Shown: positions 6,717-15,521, numbered from the stretch's first letter. The stretch is 64,000 bases of DNA from Sinorhizobium garamanticum (GCF_029892065.1 NZ_CP120373.1:186001-250000); one strand, 5' to 3'. The notes: generated by a model not told the origin, from the sequence alone. Numbers and translations are program-made.

Positions 6717-9233
6717 TTACCAAAGCCCGCTCACTGGCAAGCGCTCGGGCAGCAGCGCGTCGGGGAGCGCAATCGTCGCCGGTCGGACCACTCGCGTTGG
6801 CTCGCGGACCTGCACCCTGCGAATTTTCCGCGATCCCGAATCACGGGCCGATGGGGTACCCTTCGGTTGAGCGGCCTTTGCACGTTCAGTTGTACGATTA
6901 CCGGCCCGCGCCTTCGGTTTCTCAATTTTCTCCACGCGGCGCTCAGTTCGAGCTTTGAGGCTATCCCGCTCCTCACGCGCCGCCAGATCGCGGCCATCGG
7001 CGCGCTCGCGCTGCTTCAACGCCGTGCGCTGCGCCGCCAGGACCCGGGTCAATTCTTCCTTCGCCGCGTCGCGTTCGCGGCGAGCAGCGTCGAGGTCGCG
7101 CGCGAGCGATCTTGCCTTCTCGAACTCCAATGCCAGCGCTTCGCCTGCCCGTCTTGCCGTCGCCTCGGCACGCTTTCGAGCCTCCACCGCGGCAGCCTGC
7201 TCAGCGGCGGTAAGATTGGCACGAGCCTCGAGGGCGGCTACCGATTGGCGCGCTGCCGCGAGATCCCGTTCGTAGGCTCCAAGCTTATGCCGCTCCTCAT
7301 CAAGGGCTCGTTTCGCATCGGCCTCTTCCCGGCGAGCAGCATTGAGGTCACGCGCGAGCGATCGTCCCTTCTCGGACTCCAATGCGAGCGCTTCGCCTGC
7401 CCGGCTTGCCGTCGCCTCGGCAAGCTTTCGAGCCTCTACCGCGGCAGCCTGCTCAGCCGCGGTGAGATTAGCGCGAGCCTCGAGGGCGGCTACCGATTGG
7501 CGCGCTGCCGCGAGATCGCGTTCGTAGGCTCTAAGCTTATGCCGCTCCTCATCGAGGGCTCGTTTCACATCGGCCAGCGCCACCTCCCCAACGTGCCGCG
7601 CTCTCAGCGCGGCGGCCTCTGATCGGCTCGCTCCAGCAGCTTTCGCCTTCAAATCCTCCATCTCGCGCCGCACCGTCGTCAGATCGCGGCCATTGGCCCG
7701 CTCGCGCTGCTCCAACGCAGTGCGCTGCGCCGCTAAGACCTGGGTCAATTCCTCCTTTGCCGCGTCGCGTTCCCGGCGAGCCGCGTCGAGGTCGCGGGCG
7801 AGTGATCTTCCCTTCTCGACCTCCGACGCTAGCGCGTCACCAGGCCGCGCTGCCGCTGCCTCGGCAAGCTTTCGAGCCTCTACCGCGGCAGCCTGCTCAG
7901 CCGCGGCTAGATTGGCGCGAGCCTCGAGGGCTGCTACCGATTGGCGGGCGGCCGCGAGATCGCGTTCGTAGGCCCTAAGCCTATGCCGCTCCTCATCGAG
8001 GGCTCGTTTCGCATCGGCCCGTTCCCGGCGAGTAGCGTCGAGGTCGCGCGCAAGCGATCTTCCCTTCTCCGATTCCAGTGAGAGCGCTTCGCCTGCCCGC
8101 GTTGCCGCCGCCTCGGCAAGCTTTCGAGCCTCTACCGCGGCAGCCTGATCAGCCGCGGCGAGATTGGCGCGAGCCTCGAGAGCTGCTGCCGATTGGCGGG
8201 CGGCCACGAGATCGCGTTCGTAGGCTCCGAGCCTATCCCTCTCCTCATCAAGGGCACGTTTCGCATCGGCCAGGGCCACCTCCCCGGCTTGCTGCGCTCT
8301 CAGCGCGGCGGCCTTGGATCGGATCGCTCCACCAGCTTTGGCCCTCAAATCCTCCATCTCGCGCCGCACCGTCGTCAGATCGCGAGCAAGCTCTTCAGCT
8401 CTCTGGCGCTGCTCTCCCAGGGCTCGTTCTTGTTCAACCGCCGTATCAGCAACTCTGCGCGCCTGCGCAGCAGCGTCGTCGCGCGCGCGCCGCATCGCAT
8501 CGAGCTCCCCCCTGGCAGCGGCCAGATCCCGGCGGAGAATTTCCTCACGCGCACCACCAGCCGTTTGTGCATCGTTCTTGATTGCGTCGACGTCCTTGCG
8601 CGCCGCGAGGAGCTTTTGTTCCAGCGCAGCACTCTTGGCGCGTTCGCGCGCGGCTTTCTCATTGGCCTCGTTGACCACTGCGTCCGCAGTTTCCCTCGCT
8701 TCTACTGTGGTATCCGCTGCCTGATCGAGTTGAGCGCTCATGGCTTTCAGGTCAGCCCACGCGGCACTAAGCTCCTGCGTCAAGGTGGCGCCCAGCTGAC
8801 GTTCCGTCTGCGTTTCCCGGCGGGCCACTTCGAGCTCCCTGCGAGTGGCCGCCAGATCATGAAGCAAAGCTTGGACCTTCGACCGTTCTCGCTTCAGAGC
8901 AGACAATAGCTCCGCCGCCGACGGCGCCGCCACCGGCGATAGCGCCACGGGCGGACGCCTTTCGGCATGGGTGGACGATGGCTGCCTTACTGGCGCCGGT
9001 GTTGGTCGTTGGGCAATTATGACTGCACGTTCCCGGCTGCCGCCTCTGGCATCGGATGCCGGCTCACTGATTGCCGGAGACACGAGCAGCAGAACAAGAC
9101 AGAAGGGAGTGAAGAAGCAGGCCGCACTGACCGACCTCTGCCGCATGCGAAACCACGAAACTGCCGCGGTTCGACAGCCCCTGGAGACGAATGCAGGGTT
9201 GCCGAAGATCGGCTCGGATAGCTTGATATCCAT
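6717..9233 (-). CDS. Exported or membrane-anchored coiled-coil protein with nested repeats
   Basis: 838-residue protein. An N-terminal hydrophobic segment ('FFTPFCLVLLLVSPAISEPA') lies after about 40 residues, so it is exported or anchored with a long N-region. The rest is Ala/Arg/Glu-rich predicted coiled coil. Four copies of an exactly 84-residue unit (12 heptads) occur as two tandem pairs; each pair sits inside a 232-residue unit that is itself duplicated (bases 7686-8381 and 6990-7685). The tail is basic and Pro/Arg-rich. The start at 9233 is chosen because GGAGG precedes it by seven bases. 'Kinesin-like' or 'SMC-like' names would reflect only composition; function unknown, possibly a periplasmic spacer or scaffold acting with the downstream Gly-rich protein. 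Confidence 0.8.
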   Translation of the reverse strand: MDIKLSEPIFGNPAFVSRGCRTAAVSWFRMRQRSVSAACFFTPFCLVLLLVSPAISEPASDARGGSRERAVIIAQRPTPAPVRQPSSTHAERRPPVALSPVAAPSAAELLSALKRERSKVQALLHDLAATRRELEVARRETQTERQLGATLTQELSAAWADLKAMSAQLDQAADTTVEARETADAVVNEANEKAARERAKSAALEQKLLAARKDVDAIKNDAQTAGGAREEILRRDLAAARGELDAMRRARDDAAAQARRVADTAVEQERALGEQRQRAEELARDLTTVRREMEDLRAKAGGAIRSKAAALRAQQAGEVALADAKRALDEERDRLGAYERDLVAARQSAAALEARANLAAADQAAAVEARKLAEAAATRAGEALSLESEKGRSLARDLDATRRERADAKRALDEERHRLRAYERDLAAARQSVAALEARANLAAAEQAAAVEARKLAEAAAARPGDALASEVEKGRSLARDLDAARRERDAAKEELTQVLAAQRTALEQRERANGRDLTTVRREMEDLKAKAAGASRSEAAALRARHVGEVALADVKRALDEERHKLRAYERDLAAARQSVAALEARANLTAAEQAAAVEARKLAEATASRAGEALALESEKGRSLARDLNAARREEADAKRALDEERHKLGAYERDLAAARQSVAALEARANLTAAEQAAAVEARKRAEATARRAGEALALEFEKARSLARDLDAARRERDAAKEELTRVLAAQRTALKQRERADGRDLAAREERDSLKARTERRVEKIEKPKARAGNRTTERAKAAQPKGTPSARDSGSRKIRRVQVREPTRVVRPATIALPDALLPERLPVSGLW
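6990..8381 (-). repeat. Tandem 696-bp coding duplication containing four 252-bp repeats
   Basis: Inside the coiled-coil gene, two adjacent 696-bp units (7686-8381 and 6990-7685) encode near-identical 232-residue blocks beginning 'DLTTVRREMEDL'. Each block holds two tandem 252-bp subunits (8019-8270, 7767-8018, 7323-7574, 7071-7322) that begin 'ADAKRALDEER' or a close variant. All copies stay in frame and in heptad register. Confidence 0.9.
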
Positions 9234-9945
9234 GACTGATCCTCCGGCCAGGCGCGATTGACACAAAAGTCATGCGCGCACAGCGCTGGTGATCTTCAGG
9301 GGTATCGTTCAGTCTAGCACAGCTGGTTCGTGGCGATGCCCTTCCAATAGGGCTAGGTATCCGCCAATTGGCTTAATCCATCCGCATTACCTGAACGCCT
9401 TGAGCCGCCGTCGCAGTCGAGAGTCTGCAAGGGCCTGAACGCACTGGTTGAGGAGGGATGGCCGACGGAGGGACCGGTGATCTGCGAACCACGCGAATGA
9501 GCAGGACAGGGCGGCGAACCGGCCTTGGAACTGGCTGGGGCGCCTGGATTCCCAGCTAAGGATTCAGCCCTTTTCAAGCCTTTGAGAAGGCCTCAATATC
9601 CTGATCACCTAAAGTGCTTGTACCACACTCCCGTACGACAGTCCGGCAAGACATTTCTGGGTGACAGCGACAATTGCACCATGCCCGGCTCAGGCTGCGT
9701 GCCTTGCGGGCCCGCGCATTTACCCGGGGGCTGCCCCTCTGGACTCCTATCGCGGGCAGCTGTCCTATGCGGTGCTCGGGCACTGCACACGTTCCAAGTT
9801 CCAGTGGATACACTATGCGATCTTCGAAGCACAAAACGAGAACTTCGTCTATTTACGATCGCAACTATAGGTGACCGTCAGCGCGGTCTACCTTGCAAAT
9901 CAGACTTGCTTCAGCGATGCTCTCTTTCTCACTCGGAGGGCCGTC
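9234..9945. other. Non-coding stretch carrying a tRNA-Gln 3'-end copy
   Basis: About 700 bases with no convincing gene on either strand; the short open frames here lack RBS and recognisable composition. The only structured signal is the 20-bp tRNA-derived repeat at 9532-9551. I looked for integrase or recombination-directionality remnants and saw none. Confidence 0.6.
9532..9551 (+). repeat. Putative attachment-site copy: last 20 nt of tRNA-Gln
   Basis: tggctggggcgcctggattc is identical, and in the same orientation, to 61673-61692, the last 20 nucleotides (T-arm, acceptor and CCA) of the tRNA-Gln gene. Identity stops abruptly at both ends of the 20 bases. A direct repeat of a tRNA 3' end lying on the downstream side of that tRNA is the usual signature of an element integrated at the tRNA. 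Confidence 0.7.
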
Positions 9946-11082
9946 ATGGGGTACGTCGAGATCACTGGGCACGTTGATATTTTCCAGTATTGGCCTCATG
10001 GCGCGTCCGATGTCGATACACTAAAATTCATCCCCGATCTGACCACCGCGACCTATTTTTCAGACGGAGTGACGTTGAAGGTTGGTACCTTCTTCGAGCG
10101 CGGCGGCACCTTCCAGCCGGATGACAACAAGCCAGGCGACGAGCGGTTCCGGTCGATCCTGCGCCGGAGCGGGGGCGCTTCCTTTTCGGTGCGCCTGCAG
10201 GGCATCGATGCACCGGAGACCCACTACTCGCCGAACTACCGCGAAGGTATGTTCGACGGGGATTATGGCAAGTGGATTGCCAAGCACGTGGCGCGGCAAA
10301 TGTCCTACCGGCAGCCCTACGGCAAGCTGTCGACCGATTTTTTCGCCAATAGCATTCGCTCCAAACTTGGCGTGGGCCCGTTCGACAGGGACAGTCCGGA
10401 AGTTCTAGTACCGGCGAAGTTGAAGATCTTCGCGGACAGCATCAATGGTGCGGCCGATGTCTATGGGCGCGTCGTGGGCTATGTGACGCTCTCGCAGAAT
10501 GGGCAGGACGTCGTGCTGAACGATGTCGCGTTGCAAGAAGGTTTCGCCTTCTGCTCGTTCTACGGCAGCATGACGGTCGCGGAAATGCAGCGGCTCACGG
10601 AACTCTATGCATCACACGGGACGAGTGGGGCAAGGCGATCGCAGTTGCGCAGCAATCTCTCAAGCCATCTGCGCGATTTCGAGCCTGGGCTCTGCACGTC
10701 CCGGTCAATGCGGGACACCGACCAAGACGACAACGGCTCCAATTCAATCCGTGGTACGGATTCCTTCCGCTCCAAATGCTTCGATCCCAAGCTCTACCGG
10801 CGCTGCGTCGACTGGGTCGGTCGAAGGGAGGCATTGGGCGAGCCGACGACGCTTCTCGACTATATGCGCGGTAATGACGAGGAAGTCGTCATGCTAGCTG
10901 ATTTCACCGCCGCCAATGGCGACTGGTCGCTTGCCCGGAAACTGTCGATGGGCTCCCTCATCGGGCCGGACGGCACGTTCCGCTACAAGCCGGGTGAAGT
11001 GGTGTTCGAAGCCCGGCCGGTGACGATCGTCGACGACCAGAAACGGCCGCTGCCAGCGAGCTTCCTCACACCCTACCCGTAA
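9946..11082 (+). CDS. Staphylococcal-nuclease-like (SNase/TNase) domain protein
   Basis: 378-residue protein with an SNase-type OB-fold core. Seen: 'SVRLQGIDAPET', giving the Arg83, Asp88, Glu91 counterparts of nuclease Arg35, Asp40, Glu43, and 'DVYGRVVGYV', with Arg175 matching Arg87; 'LNDVALQEGFAF' continues the fold. The first calcium-ligand aspartate appears replaced ('SDGVTLKV' instead of a DGDT pattern). The segment between the two motif blocks is unusually long and an extra ~150-residue C-terminal region is unassigned. No clear signal peptide. The start at 9946 has GGAGGG upstream. It is the first gene inside the putative island. Nuclease activity is inference. Confidence 0.75.
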   Translation: MGYVEITGHVDIFQYWPHGASDVDTLKFIPDLTTATYFSDGVTLKVGTFFERGGTFQPDDNKPGDERFRSILRRSGGASFSVRLQGIDAPETHYSPNYREGMFDGDYGKWIAKHVARQMSYRQPYGKLSTDFFANSIRSKLGVGPFDRDSPEVLVPAKLKIFADSINGAADVYGRVVGYVTLSQNGQDVVLNDVALQEGFAFCSFYGSMTVAEMQRLTELYASHGTSGARRSQLRSNLSSHLRDFEPGLCTSRSMRDTDQDDNGSNSIRGTDSFRSKCFDPKLYRRCVDWVGRREALGEPTTLLDYMRGNDEEVVMLADFTAANGDWSLARKLSMGSLIGPDGTFRYKPGEVVFEARPVTIVDDQKRPLPASFLTPYP

Positions 11083-11423
11083 GTTCGGTCTGTTCGCATT
11101 CGCGCAGGAGGCCCGCCCAAGAGGTCTACGTTGCCAGCTAGCGCAGGTGTCGCAGCATCGAGCATTCCCGATCCATATCGAGCCCATCTAACGAGGAGTG
11201 TGGACCTGGCGTCTTGGTCGGCCTGTGCCGGCTTCTGCATATGCCCGGGCTCTGCCGACCATGAGAGTCGCACGCTTGTTCGCAGTTCTTATGAGGTCGC
11301 CATCTTGTCAGGGACGTTTCGTCCCACCTGTGATGTCCGCGTAGGGGCCGCCGATCGCCCGGTGCTGCCGGCGCCCCACGGCGACAGAGAACGGCTTTGG
11401 ATCTCCGCACAACTCGTTGTTCG
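11083..11423. other. Convergent intergenic region
   Basis: 341 bases between the converging nuclease-like and patatin genes. I see no gene, RNA gene or clear terminator hairpin with a T-run here. Confidence 0.5.
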
Positions 11424-12380
11424 CTAGCGTGGCCACAAAGATCGATCGTCGAAGAACCACGCTGCGCGTTCCTGCCCGTTTTGCAGCAGGCGCTCGATCA
11501 CCGGGCTGGAGCGGTCCAGCTTTGAGGGATAGTCCAGGTCACCCGCGAGTTCGACGACTCGGATCATGATAGGTTTGTAGCGTGCGCCAAGTGACGAATG
11601 CTCGGCGAGAAGCTCATTGATTTTCGTAATGAAATACAATTCCTGAGCGAGTGCCAGGTTGCCAGACAGCTCATTCCGGCGGTCGATAATCTCTGGCATC
11701 GCCCGTGGCTCGCTGTTCCGCTGCTGCGGGTTGATCTGTACCACCCAGATCTCGTCTGGCCGCTCCGGCAACTCGGTGAATTCGCGCACTGGCGGATTGC
11801 GGCTGAAGAGCCCATCCCAGAAGAGCGTGCCGTGAGCCTGCACGGCACGGAAGAGCGGGGGAACCGCGGCCGAGGCGATCAGCTCGTCATAGGTCAAGCT
11901 CTCGCCCTCGAACGCCACACCGAGGCCGTGAATGATGTCCGTGGCCCCGATCAGGAGCTTCGGCCGCGCGCGACGATGGGGCTCGCTCGGCAACGACGCA
12001 AGGTCGAGGTGACGGCTGAGAAGGTCGCGCAACCGCGGCTCGGCCACAGGACTATAGAGGTAAGGGCTGATCTCGGCGCTGACCGGGAGGCGTGCCGACG
12101 ACACTGCCCAGAAATTAGCCACCGCATCAAGGATGTCATGCACCTTGAGGTCGCGCCAAAAGTCGATCAGGCGGCTCCTCGCCTCGTCCGCCCCACCGCG
12201 GATCAAGCCGGACCACACCAACGCGGCGCACATGGCACCGCCCGATGTCCCACTCAAGGCAATGAGCTGGTAACGATCACGAAACCCGGGCGCCAATAGG
12301 CCACTCAGCACACCCGCAGCAAAGGCAGCATGGCTGCCCCCTCCTTGGCAGGCTATCGCGATTTTAGGAGCCAGCGACAT
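11424..12380 (-). CDS. Patatin-like phospholipase
   Basis: 318-residue patatin-family serine hydrolase, expected to cleave acyl groups from lipids. Seen: the oxyanion-hole loop 'CQGGGSHAAF' near the N-terminus, nucleophile elbow GTSGG (44-48, Ser46), and the Asp-Gly of the catalytic dyad in 'LFWDGLFSRNPP' (Asp189). No signal peptide or membrane helix, so cytoplasmic or delivered by another route. The start at 12380 places the glycine loop at the usual distance from the N-terminus. It stands alone, convergent with the nuclease-like gene. Confidence 0.88.
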   Translation of the reverse strand: MSLAPKIAIACQGGGSHAAFAAGVLSGLLAPGFRDRYQLIALSGTSGGAMCAALVWSGLIRGGADEARSRLIDFWRDLKVHDILDAVANFWAVSSARLPVSAEISPYLYSPVAEPRLRDLLSRHLDLASLPSEPHRRARPKLLIGATDIIHGLGVAFEGESLTYDELIASAAVPPLFRAVQAHGTLFWDGLFSRNPPVREFTELPERPDEIWVVQINPQQRNSEPRAMPEIIDRRNELSGNLALAQELYFITKINELLAEHSSLGARYKPIMIRVVELAGDLDYPSKLDRSSPVIERLLQNGQERAAWFFDDRSLWPR

Positions 12381-12584
12381 GCGAAACACAACCCTCGTTA
12401 ATTTCGTCAACTTACGTGCCCGCGATAGTAGCGGCGGTGCTCGTCGAAGACTAGATCAGAGCCTATTCAATTCGCTCTCGCCGATCCGGTCCGCCCACGC
12501 CGCCGAACTCAAGCGATGGCGAAGATCACGTCGTTGGCGGTGTTGGCTGAGGTGGCAAGCAAGTCGGCTACCCCGCATCGAATT

Positions 12585-12761
12585 TGTCGCGTGCCGGGCG
12601 CTCTCTTCATCCTGTCGACCGACGGCGCGTTCGCCGGCACCATCGAGATGGAAACGGAAATTCGCGGTCCTGCCGACTTTGCGCTAGACAATGCAAACGG
12701 GACGATGTGGATACCGGCCACGCTCGACAATCAGGTGGTTGTGATCCGATTGAGCGATTGA
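12585..12761 (+). pseudogene. Remnant of an SMP-30/gluconolactonase-type beta-propeller gene
   Basis: The frame reads 'ALFILSTDGAFAGTIEMET' then 'GPADFALDNANGTMWIPATL' and 'NQVVVIRLSD' before its stop. This is the last-blade pattern of SMP-30/NHL-like propellers (GPADfalD...l.iP...nqV). Only about 60 residues of a family near 300 residues remain and the upstream sequence does not continue the fold, so it is probably a 3' fragment of a deleted gene. An 81-residue open frame starting at 12516 covers it but has no good RBS. Confidence 0.5.
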
Positions 12762-12842
12762 TCCAGTCGAATGGTTGTTTGGCGCACAGGAGTGATCGGG
12801 TATAAGCAAAGAGTGATCATCCGCGCCGAATGAACGAACAGC

Positions 12843-13196
12843 TCAGCGTTGTTCAATTTCATGTAGGAAGTTCTCCAGCACGTTCCTGCTTTGGGCCAGT
12901 TTTTCCGCCTTCTGGTCGGCAAGGCGAATTTGTTCATGCAGAACGTTGCGAAGTTCATCACACGGTTCAAAGACGAGGCCTTCTCCTCTCACGCACGGCA
13001 AAAACCGCCGAATTGTCGCAAGAGTCATGCCCGCTGAGCCGAGCAGCCTAATCCGCTCCACGGCGCGCAGCTCGGCCGGATCGTAATCCCGGTAACCGCT
13101 TGTGGTGCGCTGCGGCTTCAGCAACCCTTCGGCCTCATAATAGCGCAGCATGCGAATGCTCACGCCTGTGCGCTTTGACAGTTCGCCTATTTTCAT
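12843..13196 (-). CDS. MerR-family transcriptional regulator
   Basis: 117-residue MerR regulator. Seen: the N-terminal winged-helix 'MKIGELSKRTGVSIRMLRYYEAEGLL', the 'SGYRDYD' wing, a long dimerisation helix, and two cysteines ('FLPCVRGEGLVFEPCDEL') that may bind a metal or sense redox or electrophiles. It is divergent from a class IV aminotransferase gene, and the shared promoter has the stretched spacer that MerR proteins untwist. It should therefore activate that gene and repress itself. Inducer unknown. Confidence 0.92.
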   Translation of the reverse strand: MKIGELSKRTGVSIRMLRYYEAEGLLKPQRTTSGYRDYDPAELRAVERIRLLGSAGMTLATIRRFLPCVRGEGLVFEPCDELRNVLHEQIRLADQKAEKLAQSRNVLENFLHEIEQR

Positions 13197-13202
13197 TTCA
13201 TG

Positions 13203-13236
13203 CCCTTGACTCTGACAGCGCTGTCAGAGGTTAAGG
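13203..13236 (+). promoter_or_regulatory. MerR-type promoter/operator with 19-bp spacer
   Basis: -35 TTGACT (13206-13211) and -10 TTAAGG (13231-13236) are separated by exactly 19 bp. The spacer holds the palindrome CTGACAGCGCTGTCAG, and the whole element CCTTGAC...GTTAAGG is nearly symmetric. This over-long, palindromic spacer is the hallmark of MerR-activated promoters. It drives the gene at 13277. Confidence 0.85.
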
Positions 13237-13276
13237 CGGTTGCTCTTTGGTTTGAACCCACTCAGGAGCAAAAATC

Positions 13277-14092
13277 ATGTCTGCTGAAGCAAGCATTTAC
13301 CAAGCCCAGATAAATGGCCGTCCGGCCACCTCTGCCGAACTGATACCCTTGGCCTTTGCAGGATTTGCGCACTTCACGGCGATGCAGGTGCGAAACCGCA
13401 GGGTCAAAGGACTGGATCTCCATCTGGCACGCCTACGCAAAGCATCACTTGAGTTTTTTGGAAGAGCCCTGCCCGATGAACAACTGCAATCCTATATCAA
13501 AACGGCAATCGATGGGGGCCCGGAAGACCAGTCGTTGACGGCAACTATCTTTTCTCGCAACGGCGAGTTCACCGCCGACAGTATGGACGTGGAGCCGGCG
13601 GTTCTCGTCCGCACAGGAGCGCCGTCCGATGGCCCAAAGGGTCCGCTAAGGCTGAGTGCAGTGGATCACGAGAGGCCGCTGACCGCCATTAAGCATGTTG
13701 GCGAGGCCGGCAAAACCTACTACCTGCATCATGCCATACGCCAAGGGTTTGACGACGCCGCTTTCGTTGACAGGCGCGGGCGATTGAGCGAGGCAACAAT
13801 TTGGAACCTCGTCTTTTGGGATGGTGAAGCTGTTATCTGGCCGAAGGCGGCGATTTTGAACGGCACCATGATGGCCATTGTTCAGCGACAACTGGATCGC
13901 CTTGGTATTCCTCAGCGCAATGAAGAAATCGCCCTCGATCGCCTTGGAGGCTTGTCCGGCGCGGCGGTGATGAACTCATGGACGCCCGGCGTCGCAGTAA
14001 CTGGCATTGCTTCCAACGCGATCCCAGAGGCAAAGCCGTTCATAAGCCTGCTTCATAAAGCCTATGAGGCTGAACCGGCCAATTTCCTTTAG
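13277..14092 (+). CDS. Class IV (BCAT/ADC-lyase fold) aminotransferase family protein
   Basis: 271-residue fold-type IV PLP enzyme. Seen: 'RVKGLDLHLARLRKAS' near the N-terminus, a probable PLP-lysine region 'AIKHVGEAGKTYY', and the family signature 'LSEATIWNLVFW'. Substrate unclear: branched-chain, D-amino-acid or 4-amino-4-deoxychorismate-lyase-like activities all share this fold. AGGAG nine bases before the ATG fixes the start. Its only visible partner is the divergent MerR gene, whose promoter drives it, so it is probably induced by a small molecule or stress rather than being housekeeping. Confidence 0.85.
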   Translation: MSAEASIYQAQINGRPATSAELIPLAFAGFAHFTAMQVRNRRVKGLDLHLARLRKASLEFFGRALPDEQLQSYIKTAIDGGPEDQSLTATIFSRNGEFTADSMDVEPAVLVRTGAPSDGPKGPLRLSAVDHERPLTAIKHVGEAGKTYYLHHAIRQGFDDAAFVDRRGRLSEATIWNLVFWDGEAVIWPKAAILNGTMMAIVQRQLDRLGIPQRNEEIALDRLGGLSGAAVMNSWTPGVAVTGIASNAIPEAKPFISLLHKAYEAEPANFL

Positions 14093-14222
14093 GGTCCTTA
14101 ATTCCCGCATGGATGCGTTCAGGTAAGGTTGGCATGAGGAACCAATCTTCCCACCTACCGAATGGTAGCTTCGGGTCGATACTGTTGGAAAAGTCCCCTA
14201 CATCAAAGGCTAGATCGGACGA

Positions 14223-14846
14223 TCACTTCCGCCGGACATCGAGGCCCAGGGCCTCGGCGATAATGATCGTCTGGTCGATCGTGATGATCGCCTCCTTGAG
14301 GCGAACGTTTTCCGGCTCGATCGCGCTGAGGTCGCTGCCCCGAAGATCGCAGGCGGAAAAGTCCACGCCGTGCAGCCAGGCGCCGGAGAGATCGACATCC
14401 CGCAGGGAGCCTCCCTTGCAGGAGGCGCCCGTGAGATCCGCCTCCCGCAGGCGGGTGTCCTTGAAGGAGGCGCGGCCGAGCGCCGCGCCCGGCAGGCCGG
14501 CGAAGGACCAGTCCCCGCCCGAAACCTGCATCTGGTCGAACTCGCAGGCATCAAACATGCTGCCGACGAACTTGCACTCCGTGAAGCGGCTGTCGAAGAA
14601 CTTGCAGGAGACAAAGGTGCAGTTCACGAAGGCGCTCGCCTGATGCGACGAAGCATTGAAGCGGGCGCGCCGGAAGGTGCATTCGTGGAAGACCACGCCG
14701 ATGGTCTGCGCCTCGGTCAGGTCGAGATCGACGAAGAGCGTGTTCTCATGACGCTCGCGTTCGATCTGCCGGCCATACCAGTCCGCGCCGGCAATGGTGG
14801 TGTCGGTTTTCGGCGGCGCTTCGCCATATCGTCGTTCAGCCATCAT
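14223..14846 (-). CDS. Pentapeptide-repeat protein (Qnr/MfpA-like architecture)
   Basis: 207-residue right-handed quadrilateral beta-helix protein. Seen: successive five-residue repeats with central Phe/Leu, such as 'FVNCTFVSCKFFDSRFTECKF', 'ADLTGASC' and 'VDLSGAWLHGVDF', from about residue 38 to 175, with a short break near residue 105-115. That two-block layout and length recall gyrase-protecting Qnr proteins, but many pentapeptide proteins have other roles. No signal peptide. A GAGGA sequence precedes the ATG. Monocistronic next to a regulator remnant. Confidence 0.8.
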   Translation of the reverse strand: MMAERRYGEAPPKTDTTIAGADWYGRQIERERHENTLFVDLDLTEAQTIGVVFHECTFRRARFNASSHQASAFVNCTFVSCKFFDSRFTECKFVGSMFDACEFDQMQVSGGDWSFAGLPGAALGRASFKDTRLREADLTGASCKGGSLRDVDLSGAWLHGVDFSACDLRGSDLSAIEPENVRLKEAIITIDQTIIIAEALGLDVRRK

Positions 14847-14855
14847 CGTCCATCC

Positions 14856-15320
14856 TCAGCGCCGCCTGAACGGCCTCAGCTTGCCGCTTGCGAAAACGCA
14901 AATGGCCGAAGCAATATCTATCGAGAAAATGCCCTCGAGGCGATATCGTGGCGACACTGCCTCAACGATCTGCTCGGGTAGTGGGCGCGATCGCCGTGAG
15001 ATAGGCGTTTGGCGTTATTGCGCGGAAGTCCCGGTAGCGGGGGCAGATTGCCGGATTGACGAAACGATCCTCGATCTGGATCGGCAGCCCGCTCTCGAAG
15101 TGAACCATGATCGAATGGAAGATACGCGCGCCTGAGGCGAGCCGTGCGTCAAATCGGCTCAAAGGGTACCCGCGTGAGGGATCGTAATGCTCACAGTCGG
15201 TCGGGATCGGCCGCCCCGGTCCCGTCTGCTTTCCACATTCATCATTAGGTGAGCGGCAGCTTGAGGTTGATGCCCTCCACCATTTGCTATCTCTTCCTCA
15301 AGGCAGATCAAGACAGATGG
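14856..15320 (-). pseudogene. Decayed HutC/GntR-type (UTRA domain) regulator
   Basis: The reverse strand encodes 'RIFHSIMVHFESGLPIQIED' and 'RFVNPAI...TPNAYLTAIAP', the ligand-binding UTRA core of HutC-like GntR repressors, between about 14970 and 15162. Right after 'APTTR' the family continuation 'EQIVEAVSPRYRLEGIF' appears in another frame, showing a frameshift near 14975; that frame ends at 14856. The segment upstream to ~15320 may hold more degraded HutC ('EEEIANGGGHQPQAAAHL'), but the DNA-binding domain is missing. Not functional as read. Confidence 0.65.
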
Positions 15321-15521
15321 TAGCCTGATCGTTCTGAATGGATCGCCATCACGCACTTTGTCAAAGGTGAAGCTTTGATGGAGAAACTGAAAAACAGCTG
15401 AGTAAGTCTGTTACCAAACTGACATCGGAGCCCCCTAAAGAGTGCCCCCAAGCGGCGCTTGAGCGGGACGGGCGGACTTCCTGCACGGCGCATTTGCAAC
15501 CGTTGCCCGAGGCCCTGTCCC

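Noticed and set aside
6050..6958. 302-codon proline-rich plus-strand frame
   Set aside because: It is the complement of the Gly/Ser-rich repeats (Gly/Ser codons read backwards give Pro/Thr); the minus-strand product has a signal peptide and RBS.
6990..8381. Regularly spaced repeats that might suggest a CRISPR array or minisatellite
   Set aside because: Repeats are 252 and 696 bp, lie fully in frame in one coding sequence and keep heptad periodicity; there are no spacers.
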